Translations under genes and position numbers: made by a program | Notes under the pieces: generated by a model | Seen by the model: only the letters and a program-made list of their open reading frames with translations | Database searches by the model: none | Told to the model about the DNA's origin: nothing | Assembly (NCBI GenBank): GCA_037157565.1 | Contig: JAZHRO010000003.1 | Span: 45,955,001-46,019,000, forward strand | Direction: 5' to 3' | DNA: 64,000 nt | Source: Thalassia testudinum | Taxonomy: Eukaryota; Streptophyta; Magnoliopsida; Alismatales; Hydrocharitaceae | Part shown: piece after piece, positions 34,960-45,964 of the stretch | How the letters are laid out: each line of letters begins with the position of its first letter | Position numbering within the stretch: the first letter of the stretch is position 1

Positions 34960-37287
34960 ATAAAAAGGATACAAAAGATTAGTAATCATCCATTAAAACC
35001 TCATAATATACCATACTAATAATTTACTTTGATTACTTATAAAATGAAATTTTATTTTACAATATTCACCAAAATATTCCTCACAAATTGAAATTTTTCA
35101 ATGAAAACTTCATATAGAAAACACACCTAAAAAATTTTGACCAAGTTTCATTACAGCATATATTTGAAAGGACAAAAAAACTTACTTTTCTACAATGATA
35201 AAGGAACTAAAAATAATTTAACCAAATGTAGTCAATAATTTCAAATAATTGCCAAGTTACTCTAAAATAGAGATATTACACTAGACATGATCTACAAAAA
35301 AAAAATCTACTAAATCAAAGCTTTGCCTCATGAATAAAAGATAGAGGAAGACACGTATAACATGGTTTGCCAAGCTATGTTTGTTGTTCAACAAGAGAAG
35401 AAAATCTTGTCACTAAATCCTCAAAGGGAGACCGCATGAGAAAAAGGAATTGCCCTGTAAAAAAAAGAAAGGAAAATGCTCAATATAATCATTCCCACTA
35501 AGCATCTAATTATACTAATAATGATAAGACTTTTAACACTAATGCAAATATTGCTATTGCTATGCTATATGACAACCCAACATTTAGATAATATCATAAT
35601 AAAGCATGCCTTTTTTGATAATATGGGTATGATATTTTAAAGATCATTCTTATAAGAAGAAAATAATAATGTTTAACTAAAAGAAAAAATCTTTACTACA
35701 TTCAAAATTGAAGATGAATTGATGCAACTGATGCTCGGGAACAATTTGAGCATTTATCATGATCAAATAGAATAACAATGGTTCCGGATTACCTTTCGTC
35801 CTCATGTTGGAATTTCTCAAATAGATGATGCAAAAGGATCAAAAGCTCAACTCCAAAGAATAGACAAGAATTTATCATGATCAACATAAAAAAAGAATGA
35901 AACTTAACTACATTTAATAAGATTTACAATTTACTTCATTAAAACTTTCTAATGCTCAGATTACCACCAAAGATAGAGGCCAATGCATGACAAAGGATTG
36001 GGGATGGCAAGTCCATTCCTTCTTGTATGGAACCATCATCAAGCTTTGGTTGCTATCAACAGATTTAGAGGGTTTCAAGGCATATATTCTTTTAAAGCAT
36101 GGTACGGGCGTGCATGATGTAGCTACCAATATGAGTGGGATATTAAGCAGTAGGGTCGGGCATTTGATGATTAAGATGGCCACCGAAGTTTTCTACAAAA
36201 CAAAAAAGGATCTTTTTATAGATGACCCTTTTGCATAAGCATCACACCCATGACGTTCATGTTAACCTTAGTGGCCCCATGATCACTTAACACTCCATGT
36301 GCTCCTTGTTGACTTCTCAATTGAAGTTCTCAGACTTGGACAAAAAGTAGGAATTTAATTTAGGCACATATGAGAGTTTAAATTCTAAATTACAGAGAGC
36401 ATTCATGTAATTATGTTGCTTTAAAAGGATTTGTGTAAAAATCACAATAGAATCTGACTTTGTTGGAATTAATCCTCATTGTGAACCTCTCTCCCCATGC
36501 CAAATTTGAAAGAAAGGCAGGATCCAATCCACCCGGGAATGCACAGAGCCAACACAAGCGACCACCGGATGACAACAATAATGTGATACACTGAACTATT
36601 GAGCAGCCAAAATAGGCAAAAACAAACTACCTATTCAACATGGCCAAAACCTGAGATTAAACATGACCAAAAACAAACCTCAGAAAACCAAATTAGGGGA
36701 CCAAAACCTGAGTGTGGGATACTCAATTTCAACATGCAATTGGCATGACTGTTGCAAAATTTTGCACATTTGGAGTATTGAGCAAGGCCAAACTCAGTAT
36801 TCAAGATAACATAGATCCAACTTCTTATTTCTTTTCTTTTTTTAACATACACAAAGCATTTATAGGATTAACTTAAGTTACTTACCAAGAGTATTTTAAA
36901 GAGTAAAACAACATATTAGATTTGCTCTTCGGAGTTAATATAAGTAAACAGAAAGTAAAATCTAGTAGTCTTTCTAAAAGTACAAAAATGCTACTTTTTC
37001 AATTTTTTCTCTACTCCTATTTCTATGCAGTTCTATTTTTAGCTCTCCAAAATTTGTTTCTACATGTGCACTAGTTGAAATATCTAAGATTATCCTATGT
37101 CTTAATTACCGGCTCTTGCCTCTTAGTGAATATTTAATGCTTGGGAACTTTCCAACATTACAAACAAACAGGAGCTCCTTAACATTATCCTATGTTTGCT
37201 TTTCTCTAGAAATGATGGAATAAGCTTGTATAGACAAAAAAGAAAAAGGGAAGAAACCAAAGGCAAGATATCATAGAAATTTGTTGC
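34960..37287. other. Left interior of the CACTA element, no supported gene
   Basis: AT-rich sequence. A block at 35940-36235 is less AT-rich and has short open frames on both strands, perhaps another exon-like fragment of the captured gene, but I cannot match it to a family. Nothing else stands out. Confidence 0.4.
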
Positions 37288-38767
37288 CTACACATATTCC
37301 TTAACATTTTCAACCTCCTGCGCCAGCTTAGCTTGTGTTTCTGCCCACTTGCATATATTACATAGTATAGGAATCCCATCTCCATGTATTCAGTAACCAT
37401 TAATAAATGAGGGTTCATACATGTGCCAAGGAACAAGATAACTGCACAGGATGTTTTGAAAACTTTTAGACTCTTTCCTTATAGCATAGAGTGGTTACTG
37501 GCAATTAGTGCAAATATCTCCATTTCATCTCCCATTTTTATTCTAAGCTATGTCAGGCACATGGAAAGAATACTGTGAAAGGTCAGTTTCCTATTTCTAT
37601 TTAGAGATACAAAATATAGGCATTTAGGTTCTCTGCTTTGTGTTAATGTTACACAGCCAATGCTATGCACATAGCTAGTAAAGATTTGGTTTCTAGGCAT
37701 GATAAGCCAGATGCTAACATGTGGTAATCCATTTTTTACCCACTTGACTACCCAATGCAATTTGATAATATGAAATGTAATTACGGTGTCTAAAACTTAT
37801 TTTTCTCTTAATCATATGATGAACTTCCAGCTGCATGAAAATTCCCTGGCCTGTGGCTGATCATAGCTACTAGTTGCATTGTTGTTTCTAGTTACTTAAG
37901 ATGTGTTTCACAATAAACAAAAGCCATGATCATGGCCAATAGGGCATTACTGCTTGCATCCTTTCACATACATTGCATTTCCAAGAAAGGATTTTTAGGT
38001 CAAAAAATTGTGATGCTAAGGATGAACTTATAGGACTGATTTGAAAGGATATTAAAATGCTCTATCCGCTCAACCGTCGCTACATAATTTATAAAAACTA
38101 AAGAAATGTTGCTGGAGTGTGCATACATACCATTTGGATGACGAAGGTGGCTGGAAAGGAAAGATAACAAAAGAAGGCTAAGATTCTACTTAGAATTACC
38201 AAATGAAAGATATTCTACTATTTAAGATTCAACTTATTATGAGCAAGCAAAGCTTACCTCAGTATGGATATTTCATTATAGAAATCTTCCATATTCTCAA
38301 CTGTCAAATCCTACTCCAGAAAAACCTTGATAGCTACATCTATTCCATTCCATATTCCGCAGAAAACTTCTACAAAGAAACTTAAATAAGACAGGGAAAA
38401 CAATTTACAATTCATTTGATCTGCATAAAGAAGCATAGTGTTCTCTTAGGAAATGCCACAACAAATGAAAGGCAATAGGCAGGTGCTTGTGTGCAATAGC
38501 AGCTGATGGTAGGCAAACCTTCTAATGGACGCTGCACACACAATATGAATTGGGAAAAAAACTGTAATTAACATAATTTTTCTGTTCAGTACCACAGTAG
38601 TTCAAGAATGAAAGACGGCCTAGTTTTTTTTTTCTTCCTTTTTCTTTACTTTAAGCACTAGAAATAGCCTGGGTTAAGACATCAAGTGGGTTACTAAGGT
38701 TGGAGACATCTTTCATTAGCAGTGAATATTTTCTTTTACAGGGAATAAGATTTTTTTCAATGAAAAT

Positions 38768-39110
38768 TTTTTATAATTTTTTTTTTGAAAAGGAAAAGGG
38801 TGGTTAATAAGAGTTGTTAATCCCCCATAGTCATTAAAAACAAACAAGAGCTCAGCACATCAATGATTACAAAGCATGTTATGGTGATACAAAAGCCCGT
38901 CAACCTACAACCTCTCCCTTCCCCTCCTAAAAATAGCCCCATTACACTGCAGCCACCACAACAAAATTAAAGCACTCTTAATGGTGTCTCCATCTCTAAA
39001 TTTGCTGATCTGCTGTGACTGACTGTGGGTGTTTGTGAGTGTAGCCCAATTTGTGATATGTGCGCACGTGAGAAGTAAAGCCCCATTTTGTGATATTTGT
39101 ATGTGCAGCA
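38768..39110 (-). mobile_element. Possible 5'-truncated LINE or retroposed fragment in the CACTA interior
   Basis: On the minus strand a block ends in a poly(A)-like run (T run at 38779-38788). It contains a short frame reading 'ALILLWWLQCNGAIF...', which resembles the tail of plant LINE ORF2. I cannot show a clear target duplication, so this is tentative. Confidence 0.35.
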
Positions 39111-40355
39111 ATAATAAGCAAAATAGGACTCAAATCAAAAGGTAGTCATGTTTCTCCATTAGCATAAAAGATAGGACTCAAATCAAAGTAGTTCCAAAAA
39201 AAAAAAAAAAACCTTAAGATTAGCAAAATTCTTTTTTCCTTTGGTTGAGTAAGAAAACATTACTTCAATGATATAAAACACACCCTTAAAATTTTGTCTA
39301 TAATGAAATGAAATGACGTAAATAAAATTTTGTCTATGCAAAGGGTAACACCAAATTGTAGTCACTGATATGAAGTGACATCAATTTTCACAGTAAGATA
39401 GGAGTCACCGATATGAGTCAGGATATTGGGACACTCTTCACCCAATCGAAAAAAGAAAATTATCAAGTCATAGGTGTACTTTTTGAAAGCCATCCATTTT
39501 TCCTGTTTGGCAACACATCAGATGTAAGTTGCCTGCCACTGGTAAAAGCAAAGGCAACTTCAGCTTCCCATCATATACTCATGTTACAAGTGAGTAGATA
39601 GTACCAGGTCCCCTTGGTGGTAGAAGGTGATCATAAAACTGCAATGGATCTCCTTCTCCTTTTGAGTCCTCTTGCATCATACATCTTTACATCTGTTGCC
39701 ATAATAACAACTGCTGCTCTGGTATAAGGTCACAAGAGTCCCAAGACCACCTACCACCCCCCTTCTTGGTCACCTCCCTCTTCTTGTAAAGCATGGCCCA
39801 GATGTCTTCACCATCCTTGCAAAAAGATATGGACCCATCTATGAGGGCGAAAAAGAGGACAAAGAAAAAAAAGTATCTGGTATAAATTTTTCTCAATTGA
39901 ACTTGTTCTAAGCTTAAAAAAAAAAAATACTTGAAAGATGAAATTAGTGTTTAATAACTTAAACTTCATTAGATTCAATGCAACAAGTTATCTGCATAAA
40001 TTTTTCTCAATTGAGCTTGGTCTAAGCTCAGATTGTTGCAAGTATTAGGTATGAGTAGGGTTTTTTTTTCATTGCAAGAGCATTCATCCTATTCCAATCA
40101 ACCAAAGAAAGATGTAGAGTGTGGGAAGTACAAACATGGAGGTTTCGTAGCAAAAATGATTGATGTTTTCAGATTAGTATACTACCAAGCTCCATCATGC
40201 AGCATAGATTAACAAAGGTCAAAGTTGATCTAAGGACTAAATAAACCAGCTTGCTTGTTTCCTTTGTGACAATAGCAAATGCCGAATACTCAGAGTTTGC
40301 AAGCTGGAATACGGTCAAAAAGGATGAATGCTACTAATCATCATTATTTATTTGT

Positions 40356-40381
40356 CGGCTTTGATTCATTTTGTTGTAGTG
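40356..40381 (-). repeat. Internal CACTA-type terminus
   Basis: Read on the minus strand this is CACTACAACAAAATGAATC, nearly the same as the element's true right terminus (42742 inward). The next bases (ATT) do not match the TTC target duplication, so it is an extra or older transposon end. It lies in the intron-like space between kinase exons at 39.8 kb and 41.1 kb. Confidence 0.6.
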
Positions 40382-41471
40382 ATTCTCCCTGACATACAAA
40401 CAATTTCCCTTCCCAAAAAAAAAAACTCCTAGAGATCCCCCTACAACCTAAACTTGTTCTTCTCCCTCCCTCCGATCTCCCTAAACAAGGCAGTCCACCA
40501 AACCTTCACCATCCTAGATCTATCCCCAATATCAATTTTACATATGCCTCAACCCATCACTAGAAGTGCAAGCATCCACTTCTAGATCAATTCTACATGT
40601 ACTTAAATCATTTTTTTCTCAATTGACAAAAATGATTATCATAAAGTTTCTAAAAGCATCTAAATAAAAAATGACATGGTATGACAAAAACTCAGGAACA
40701 TGATTCTATTGGTCATAGAAAGGACAATCATGCATCTCCAACACATACCAGAGCTCCTGCAACTCTCCTCAATCCAATAGCACCCCACCTGTAGGCTAAC
40801 AAAAGAAAACATAACTCGTAATGCCAAATCCCAACACAACAACCAATCACCATTTAGTTACTTGGCCCAACTTTGCCCATCACATAAGCTAATTCTACTA
40901 ATTATCACTTACAATGAAAAATTTTAGGATCTTGAGATGTTTTCCAGGTTTGAACACATTCATAAAAAGTGGTGACATATTGCCATCTAAATGTAAAACC
41001 ACTTAGTTCACATGTAGTTCAGGCAGTGCGTAAAACTAAAGAGATAAAAGAATTATTTATTGATCAAAGAGATAAGGAAATACCTTTTGCAACAAAATAT
41101 TGCCTTCTGAGTTTAGTAAATCCTCAACAGATCTCTGGTACTTTGCAATTAACTCCCTGTATCAGAAATGCATGAAAAAAGCACAAGAGTGATTAGTTTC
41201 TTTTTGCTAATATCAGAATAATTCTTTTAAATATACACTGATGCACACATGCACATTGATATTGCTTCAAATTAGTTAAAGCCCCATTCATTTTGATAGT
41301 GTGAAGATCAGAATGACAAGTCCTACAATACAAAATTGAACATCCCAAAGCTTTCAGCTCAATTTTCATTTCCATGTATGAGTGAAGAGGTAGTTAGACA
41401 TTCCGAGATAAGTGTTGCATACAAAATAGCAAAAACGGATCAACTTGCAGGACAATCTTTTTTCCGTGGCA

Positions 41472-42334
41472 TAGGGGCTTGCGGCCGTCGCCATGTGGAG
41501 CCAAATCTGCTCCTCCGCAGCGACCTACACCTCCCTCGACTCCAGCTTCACCACGAGCCTCCTCGAGCTCTAGGTCGTTCTCCCCCAATCACTGTTGCAC
41601 CACCGCGATGGCCTCTCAGAGCTGCTGCCTCCCCTACTCCTCCAACGTCGCCTGCAGCCCCTCGAAGTGGAGGTGGACCAATACGTCTTCATCTCCCTTG
41701 TCGCGGAGAGGCGTCGAGGCCTCGGCTAGCTCAATGGCGGGGTAGGGGCTCGCGGCCGTCGCCTTGTGGAGCCAAATCTGCTCCTCCGCAGCGACCTACA
41801 CCTCCCTCGACTCCAGCTTCACCGTGGGCCTCCTCGAGCTCTAGGTCGTTCTCCCCCAGTTGCTGTTGCGCCACTGCGATGGCCTCTCGGAGCCGCCGCC
41901 TCCCCTGCCCCTCCAACGTCGCTTGCAGCCCCTTGAAGTGGAGGCGGACCAATGCATCTTCATCCCCCTTGTCGCGGAGGGGCGTCGAGGCCTCGACCAG
42001 CTCGATCACGGCGTAGGGGCTCGCGGCCGTCGCCATGTGGAGCCAAATCTGCTCCTCCACAGCGACCTACACCTCTCTCGACTCTAGCTTCACCGCGGGC
42101 CTCCTCGAGCTCTAGGTCGTTCTCCCCGAGTCGCTGTTGCGCCACCGCAAAGGCCTCCCAGAGCTTCCGCCTCCCTGCTCCTCTAGCGTCGCCGACAAGC
42201 CCTTGAGGTGGAGGAGGACCAGCACGTTGACCTCGGCGTCGATCTCGAAACCCTGAGATTGAGGAGCGAGGGGGGAAGGGCGGCGTAGGAGAGGAAAAGG
42301 AGGAGAAGGAGGAGGAGGGTAAAGGCGTATCCAT
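41472..42334 (-). pseudogene. GC-rich captured exon with three 271-bp tandem repeats
   Basis: Units start at 41472, 41743 and 42014 ('taggggct(t/c)gcggccgtcgcc'), the third running to about 42240. On the minus strand an ATG at 42332-42334 begins 'MDTPLPSSSFSSFSSP'. Each repeat encodes a charged, probably helical segment such as 'LREAIAVAQQQLGENDLELEEA'. The 271-bp unit is not a multiple of three, so the frame does not pass cleanly from one unit to the next. The high GC contrasts sharply with the AT-rich rest of the transposon. It may be the first exon of the same kinase gene or of a second captured gene. Confidence 0.6.
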
Positions 42335-42600
42335 GGCGACGTAGGAGAGTTGAGGGAGGAGCGAGGGGGGGGGGCAGCGGAGAAGTAGAGGGGAAAGGGC
42401 TAGGGTTTGGGAGGCGAGGGACCTAAATATTATTGGTAGAGGAGGAGAGATATGGTGGGTGAGGAGGAGGACAAGAGCAGTGTCTCCTGCTGCTTCACCG
42501 AAAGGGAGAGTGGTGAGTGAAGTGGTCTAGGAGAGGTGGTTGGAGCTCGTCGGTGATGGTGTGTTGGGGATGGAATCCTCAGGGGGAGGGTTTAATATTG
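42335..42600 (-). promoter_or_regulatory. Possible captured 5' UTR/promoter upstream of the GC-rich exon
   Basis: On the minus strand this CT-rich stretch precedes the ATG at 42334 and looks like a plant 5' UTR. No clear TATA box was identified. Confidence 0.3.
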
Positions 42601-42745
42601 GAAAAATTATATATAGAATCCCATATTAATTTTAATAAATAATAATTTAATGATGATTATTCATTGCTATCAATAAATAATAGTAACGATATTAATAATT
42701 GTCATTATTTTTTTATTGCCTTTAACACATTTTGTTGTAGTGTTC

Positions 42746-43228
42746 CTTGGTTTCACGGTCCGAGCAATTTGGTCTAAATTTTCCAGGTGTTTGAAAGGGT
42801 CTTCATTTGAGTTTCCATAAAAGTAACTTTAAATTAAGCTAAGGACATTAAGTTTTAACTCAAAATCATCTCTCCCTTCGGGGACCCTAAGATTTGGCTC
42901 AACATGATGGCAAACGGATCATAGAAATCACGGAGAGACCTTGGTTGGCCCTCAGGGGTTGTGGTAGATTAGATGGGGGTTGCCCTTGAGAGTTCTACAG
43001 TTGGTGTATGGCCTGCATGGTGGTATGGATCTATTGTTGTTGGAGATGGTGGTTGGTGGTGATTTGAGCTTGGATAATGGCCATAGCATCGGGTTGAGGT
43101 TGGTCCTCAATCTCATCAACACTTGGGTCAACCATTTCCTCAATCCTAACCCTTGAAAAATCAAGACTCCTCATAGTCTCTCTATCTAAAGCAACCAATT
43201 CAGGATGAAGTGATCGCCTTCCGTGCAT
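42746..43228 (-). pseudogene. Gag N-terminal part of element A
   Basis: The ATG at 43226-43228 gives 'MHGRRSLHPELVALD', comparable to 'MLGRRSLNPRLEGPL' at the gag start of B and E. The frame ends near 43031 through damage, and the rest up to 42746 aligns by eye with the gag core of E ('...ctccaagtg...' region near 53095). Continuation of 33714-34675 across the CACTA element. Confidence 0.75.
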
Positions 43229-44749
43229 ACACTAGAGAAGAATAGGGTGAGATGCGAAGGGAAACAGATGCGAGAATAGTGTGTGCACAACCAAGCAAAC
43301 AAATCTAAGCCCTATAGTGTAGACCTAGGTGACCCATGCTTCAGGAATACAATACGACCACACAATGAATTCAGTGTTGTCCTTACTCCCTAAGGTGGTG
43401 AAGTTGGGCAGGAGAAGTAAGGGGAGCGTGTCTTGAGGGCCGCTAATTATGCCAAACCCCTGCTTACTTAAGTCATTTGACAATCGAGCCTCCCAACTTA
43501 ACACCTTTTGAAGTAAAGTAGACGTCACTAATTTGAAATTCGTTCAGGAGAATATCCTGAAAAGGACTCAATGAATCCTAGGGCCAACGTCTACTCAATT
43601 TTAATTTGAGCTAGGTCAGTGCTTGTGCTCAGGGATTATGTGAAGGGCGTTAAGGGGGTTGGTGCCCTTTAAAAATTCCAATTAAATTGTGTGCACAATC
43701 GGGTGCAAGGACCCAATGCCAAAACAAGTGTTTGTTTATCAAGCAAGATTGAGATGAATGACTCTTAAAGTTTGAACCTTGCTTTATTGGATTTTAGGGT
43801 TCCACTTGCTTACAAATTCAATCAAGGCACAAAGATGTAGTCACACGGTTGGTGAAGATTGATTTTCTTTACGGTCTTTTTGTGTGACTATGGAGTTAAA
43901 AGCACCCTAGTGTAGAAGATCCTAAGGCATGCAACTACTACTAAATGAATCTTTTAATTCAGACTTTATCAAGAAGGATCCAAACAAAGCAACCAATGAC
44001 CCTATCCCGACCAAAATCAAATGAGCTTTCCAACAAAATCAATTTTAGAATTTTTCGAGGATGATAGATCACCCAAATTCATGTTTTTCCAAGAGGGGGT
44101 CAATCTATGCAGAACCTCTAGATCAGTGCGCGAGTTTAAGAATTGAGTCAGGACAAGTACTAATCTTTTTCAAACATAGAAATAGTCTTCAGAAGAAGTG
44201 TGGAGAACTTCAATAGCTTTCCATGAACATAAATCTCACACAAATCCAAGCTACGTGGAGTTCGCAGCAAGAGAAACAACTTTCGGGTCTCTAGAACTCA
44301 GAGTAACCTTGCACACTTCCAGTAGAGAATTTCTCACGGTGAAATCGCAAAGAGTTTGACTATGAATTTTAGGTGGAGTTCGTGCACTAGAAGGAGCACC
44401 TCTAAGATTTTTTCAAAATTTCTAGAGGTGTTAAGGGTCCTGTAACCATGTGCTCAACCCGAGTCTAGAAAACAGTGTTGCAAAATTGATGGGTTGAGAA
44501 CCTAGTGGTGGTGTTTCCTTCGACAAACACATAAAAGGTTTTTTTAAAAAAGCACCACCACTTAAATATTTGCCTTGGTCCATGGATGAAGGGTTACCTT
44601 TGGATCATGGGAAGACAAGATATCAAATCTTCAGGTTGATGGTGGTCTTCTCTTGTGCTTCCTTTGATCCAATCCACTATCTTGGTCCATGCTCCTCCTG
44701 TCGCCAATGCACTGGACTCCTTCAAAAAGTAGGAAAAGATAAAGGCAAG
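43229..44749 (-). other. Leader of element A, first part
   Basis: Non-coding sequence between gag and PBS, with the shared block 'agggccaacgtctactcaattttaatt' (about 43578; compare 53757 in E and 25381 in B). It is cut by element E at 44749; the last 5 bases GCAAG resemble TCAAG at 56339-56343. Continues at 56339. Confidence 0.7.
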
Positions 44750-44974
44750 TGTTGAATGGTATTTTTCGCGAATCGCTACGCTTAGGAGATTGGTTTTGGA
44801 AAACCTGTCGTTGTAGTTCAAAAAGCGAAGAATTCGTGTTCAACAAATAAAATTTATACCGAAAATAATTCCAGGTCGAACACAAGGAGGCTACGTTGAT
44901 CTATATTCGCAATTATATTTTTTTTAGGATTTTTGTTAAGCAAGGCGATATAATTACAATGGAGCTATCAAACT

Positions 44975-45016
<42 letters not shown>

Positions 45017-45405
45017 AAGAGAACATGCATTCAATATTTCAATAGTTTATAAAAATTACACTAGAATGCAGAAAATCAATTACACTATAAAGCAGAAAAT
45101 TCTACACTAGAAAAGCTGTAAATAAGAATGGGAGAGAGAAGTTATCCTCCTCGACGATTGCTTGGAGGACGAGCCGGACGGGATGACGCCTGGACGAAGG
45201 AGAACAAAGCAGGACGAAGGAGGACGAAGCAGAAGAATTGGAACGGAGCAGCACGCCGTCGTCGTCGCGGGATCCACTTCCGAAGGGGAACGAAAATTGG
45301 ACTTTATCTCGCAAGAAGCATCCCGGGTGTGGGACAAGCTTCTTTTGAGCTTTGGAGGGGTAGAGAGGAGAAAGAAGGGATGAAAATTTAATATGGAGGG
45401 GGTCT

Positions 45406-45415
45406 CCTTTTATAG
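45406..45415 (-). promoter_or_regulatory. TATA box of element E left LTR
   Basis: The minus strand reads CTATAAAAGG, 417 bases downstream of the A box in element sense. The same distance holds in the right LTR. Confidence 0.65.
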
Positions 45416-45780
45416 TTGCAAGGAGTGGGGGCAAAATGGACATTACATCTTCAAAACAATAAATGAGGGGTCTTTAGTGACGGATAAAACCGTTGCTAAA
45501 GCCCCCAACGTGGTCATAGCCTCCGCGCCCACGCACGCCTGCTCGGCTGCCCGCGCGCGTAATGCCTACGCACGTCCGCGAAGTCTCAGCCGTCCGATCG
45601 CGAGATCGGATGGCTTAAATCGCGTCCACGCCCGCTGCATTACGCGCCCCCCGCGCGTCTGATTGCGCGTTCGATTGCGCGTCCAATCGCGCGTCGACGC
45701 TATCGGGCGCGTGCAGCCGTTGGATCTTCATCTGACACACGTCCGCGCCCGCTCGCCCGCACCTTCCACCCCCTCACCGC

Positions 45781-45832
45781 GGCTCGAACCCGCGACCTCT
45801 GCTTCGCCCGCGGCTGCATCGCCGCTGCGCTA
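45781..45832 (-). promoter_or_regulatory. tRNA-like A-box/B-box pair in element E left LTR
   Basis: Minus strand: A box TAGCGCAGCGG (45822-45832) and B box GGTTCGAGCC (45781-45790), 42 bases start to start. This fits the internal promoter layout of tRNA genes recognised by TFIIIC. Around the B box, CGCGG and CCGCG can form a 5-bp T-arm-like stem with a 7-base loop. A full cloverleaf is not evident, so this is not called a tRNA gene. Confidence 0.55.
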
Positions 45833-45942
45833 CGCGGACGCTTTTAAGCGCGAGCGACCACAGCCGTTGGATCTCCATCTGACGGTGGAGAGCGATCGGG
45901 CGGGGGCCTTCACAAAATGCAAGCGGTTGTTTGGGTAGCTGA

Positions 45943-45964
45943 GATGGCACCACGTGGTGCCATC
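45943..45964. promoter_or_regulatory. CACGTG-centred palindrome in element E left LTR
   Basis: Perfect 22-base palindrome with arm GATGGCACCA and centre CG. Its core CCACGTGG is a G-box, bound by bZIP/bHLH factors in plants. The right LTR has a different but also perfect version (55863-55884). Confidence 0.6.

Larger units (their letters stand above)
37288..41156 (-). pseudogene. Captured Raf-like (MAPKKK-type) protein kinase gene fragment
   Basis: Minus-strand exons with splice sites. 41084-41156 reads 'ELIAKYQRSVEDLLNSEGN' (AG before, GT after). A coding-like block at about 39690-39840 reads '[17 protein letters not shown]'. 38258-38369 has kinase subdomain II, 'WNGIDVAIKVFLE', with the ATP-binding Lys, a nonsense codon after FLE, then 'DLTVENMEDFYNEISIL'. 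38131-38150 is a 20-bp exon for 'HLRHPN'. 37288-37441 reads 'LFLGTCMNPH', 'MVTEYMEMGF' and 'LSWRRRLKMLRNMC' (subdomains IV-VI), with a GC rather than GT donor. These are hallmarks of plant Raf-like kinases. The catalytic loop and activation segment are not found, so it is a non-functional fragment. Introns are retained, so capture was at DNA level. Confidence 0.82.
34679..42742. mobile_element. CACTA-type DNA transposon carrying captured gene fragments
   Basis: The terminal inverted repeats are TACTACAATAAAAAAGG at 34679 and, read inward from the right end, CACTACAACAAAATGTG. Both are followed by 'TTAAAG'. The target duplication is TTC at 34676-34678 and 42743-42745, 3 bp as in CACTA (En/Spm) elements. 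Subterminal AT-rich repeats with 'caacgaat' and 'ttcgttg' words lie at 34740-34960, and similar AT-rich sequence at 42600-42720. No transposase is recognisable, so it needs enzyme in trans. The interior is mostly intron-like plant sequence with exons of a protein kinase and a GC-rich first exon (see separate entries). Confidence 0.85.

Noticed and set aside
34679..40381. A CACTA element ending at the internal terminus 40381
   Set aside because: The flanking trinucleotide ATT does not match TTC on the left, while the end at 42742 does.
41394..42087. Plus-strand frames across the 271-bp repeats
   Set aside because: The minus strand has the start codon and helical repeat coding that fit the direction of the captured kinase exons; the plus frames are low-complexity shadows.
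45781..45832. A real tRNA gene in the LTR of E
   Set aside because: The A and B boxes are good and a T-arm-like stem is possible, but the acceptor and D stems do not pair; kept only as a tRNA-like promoter motif.
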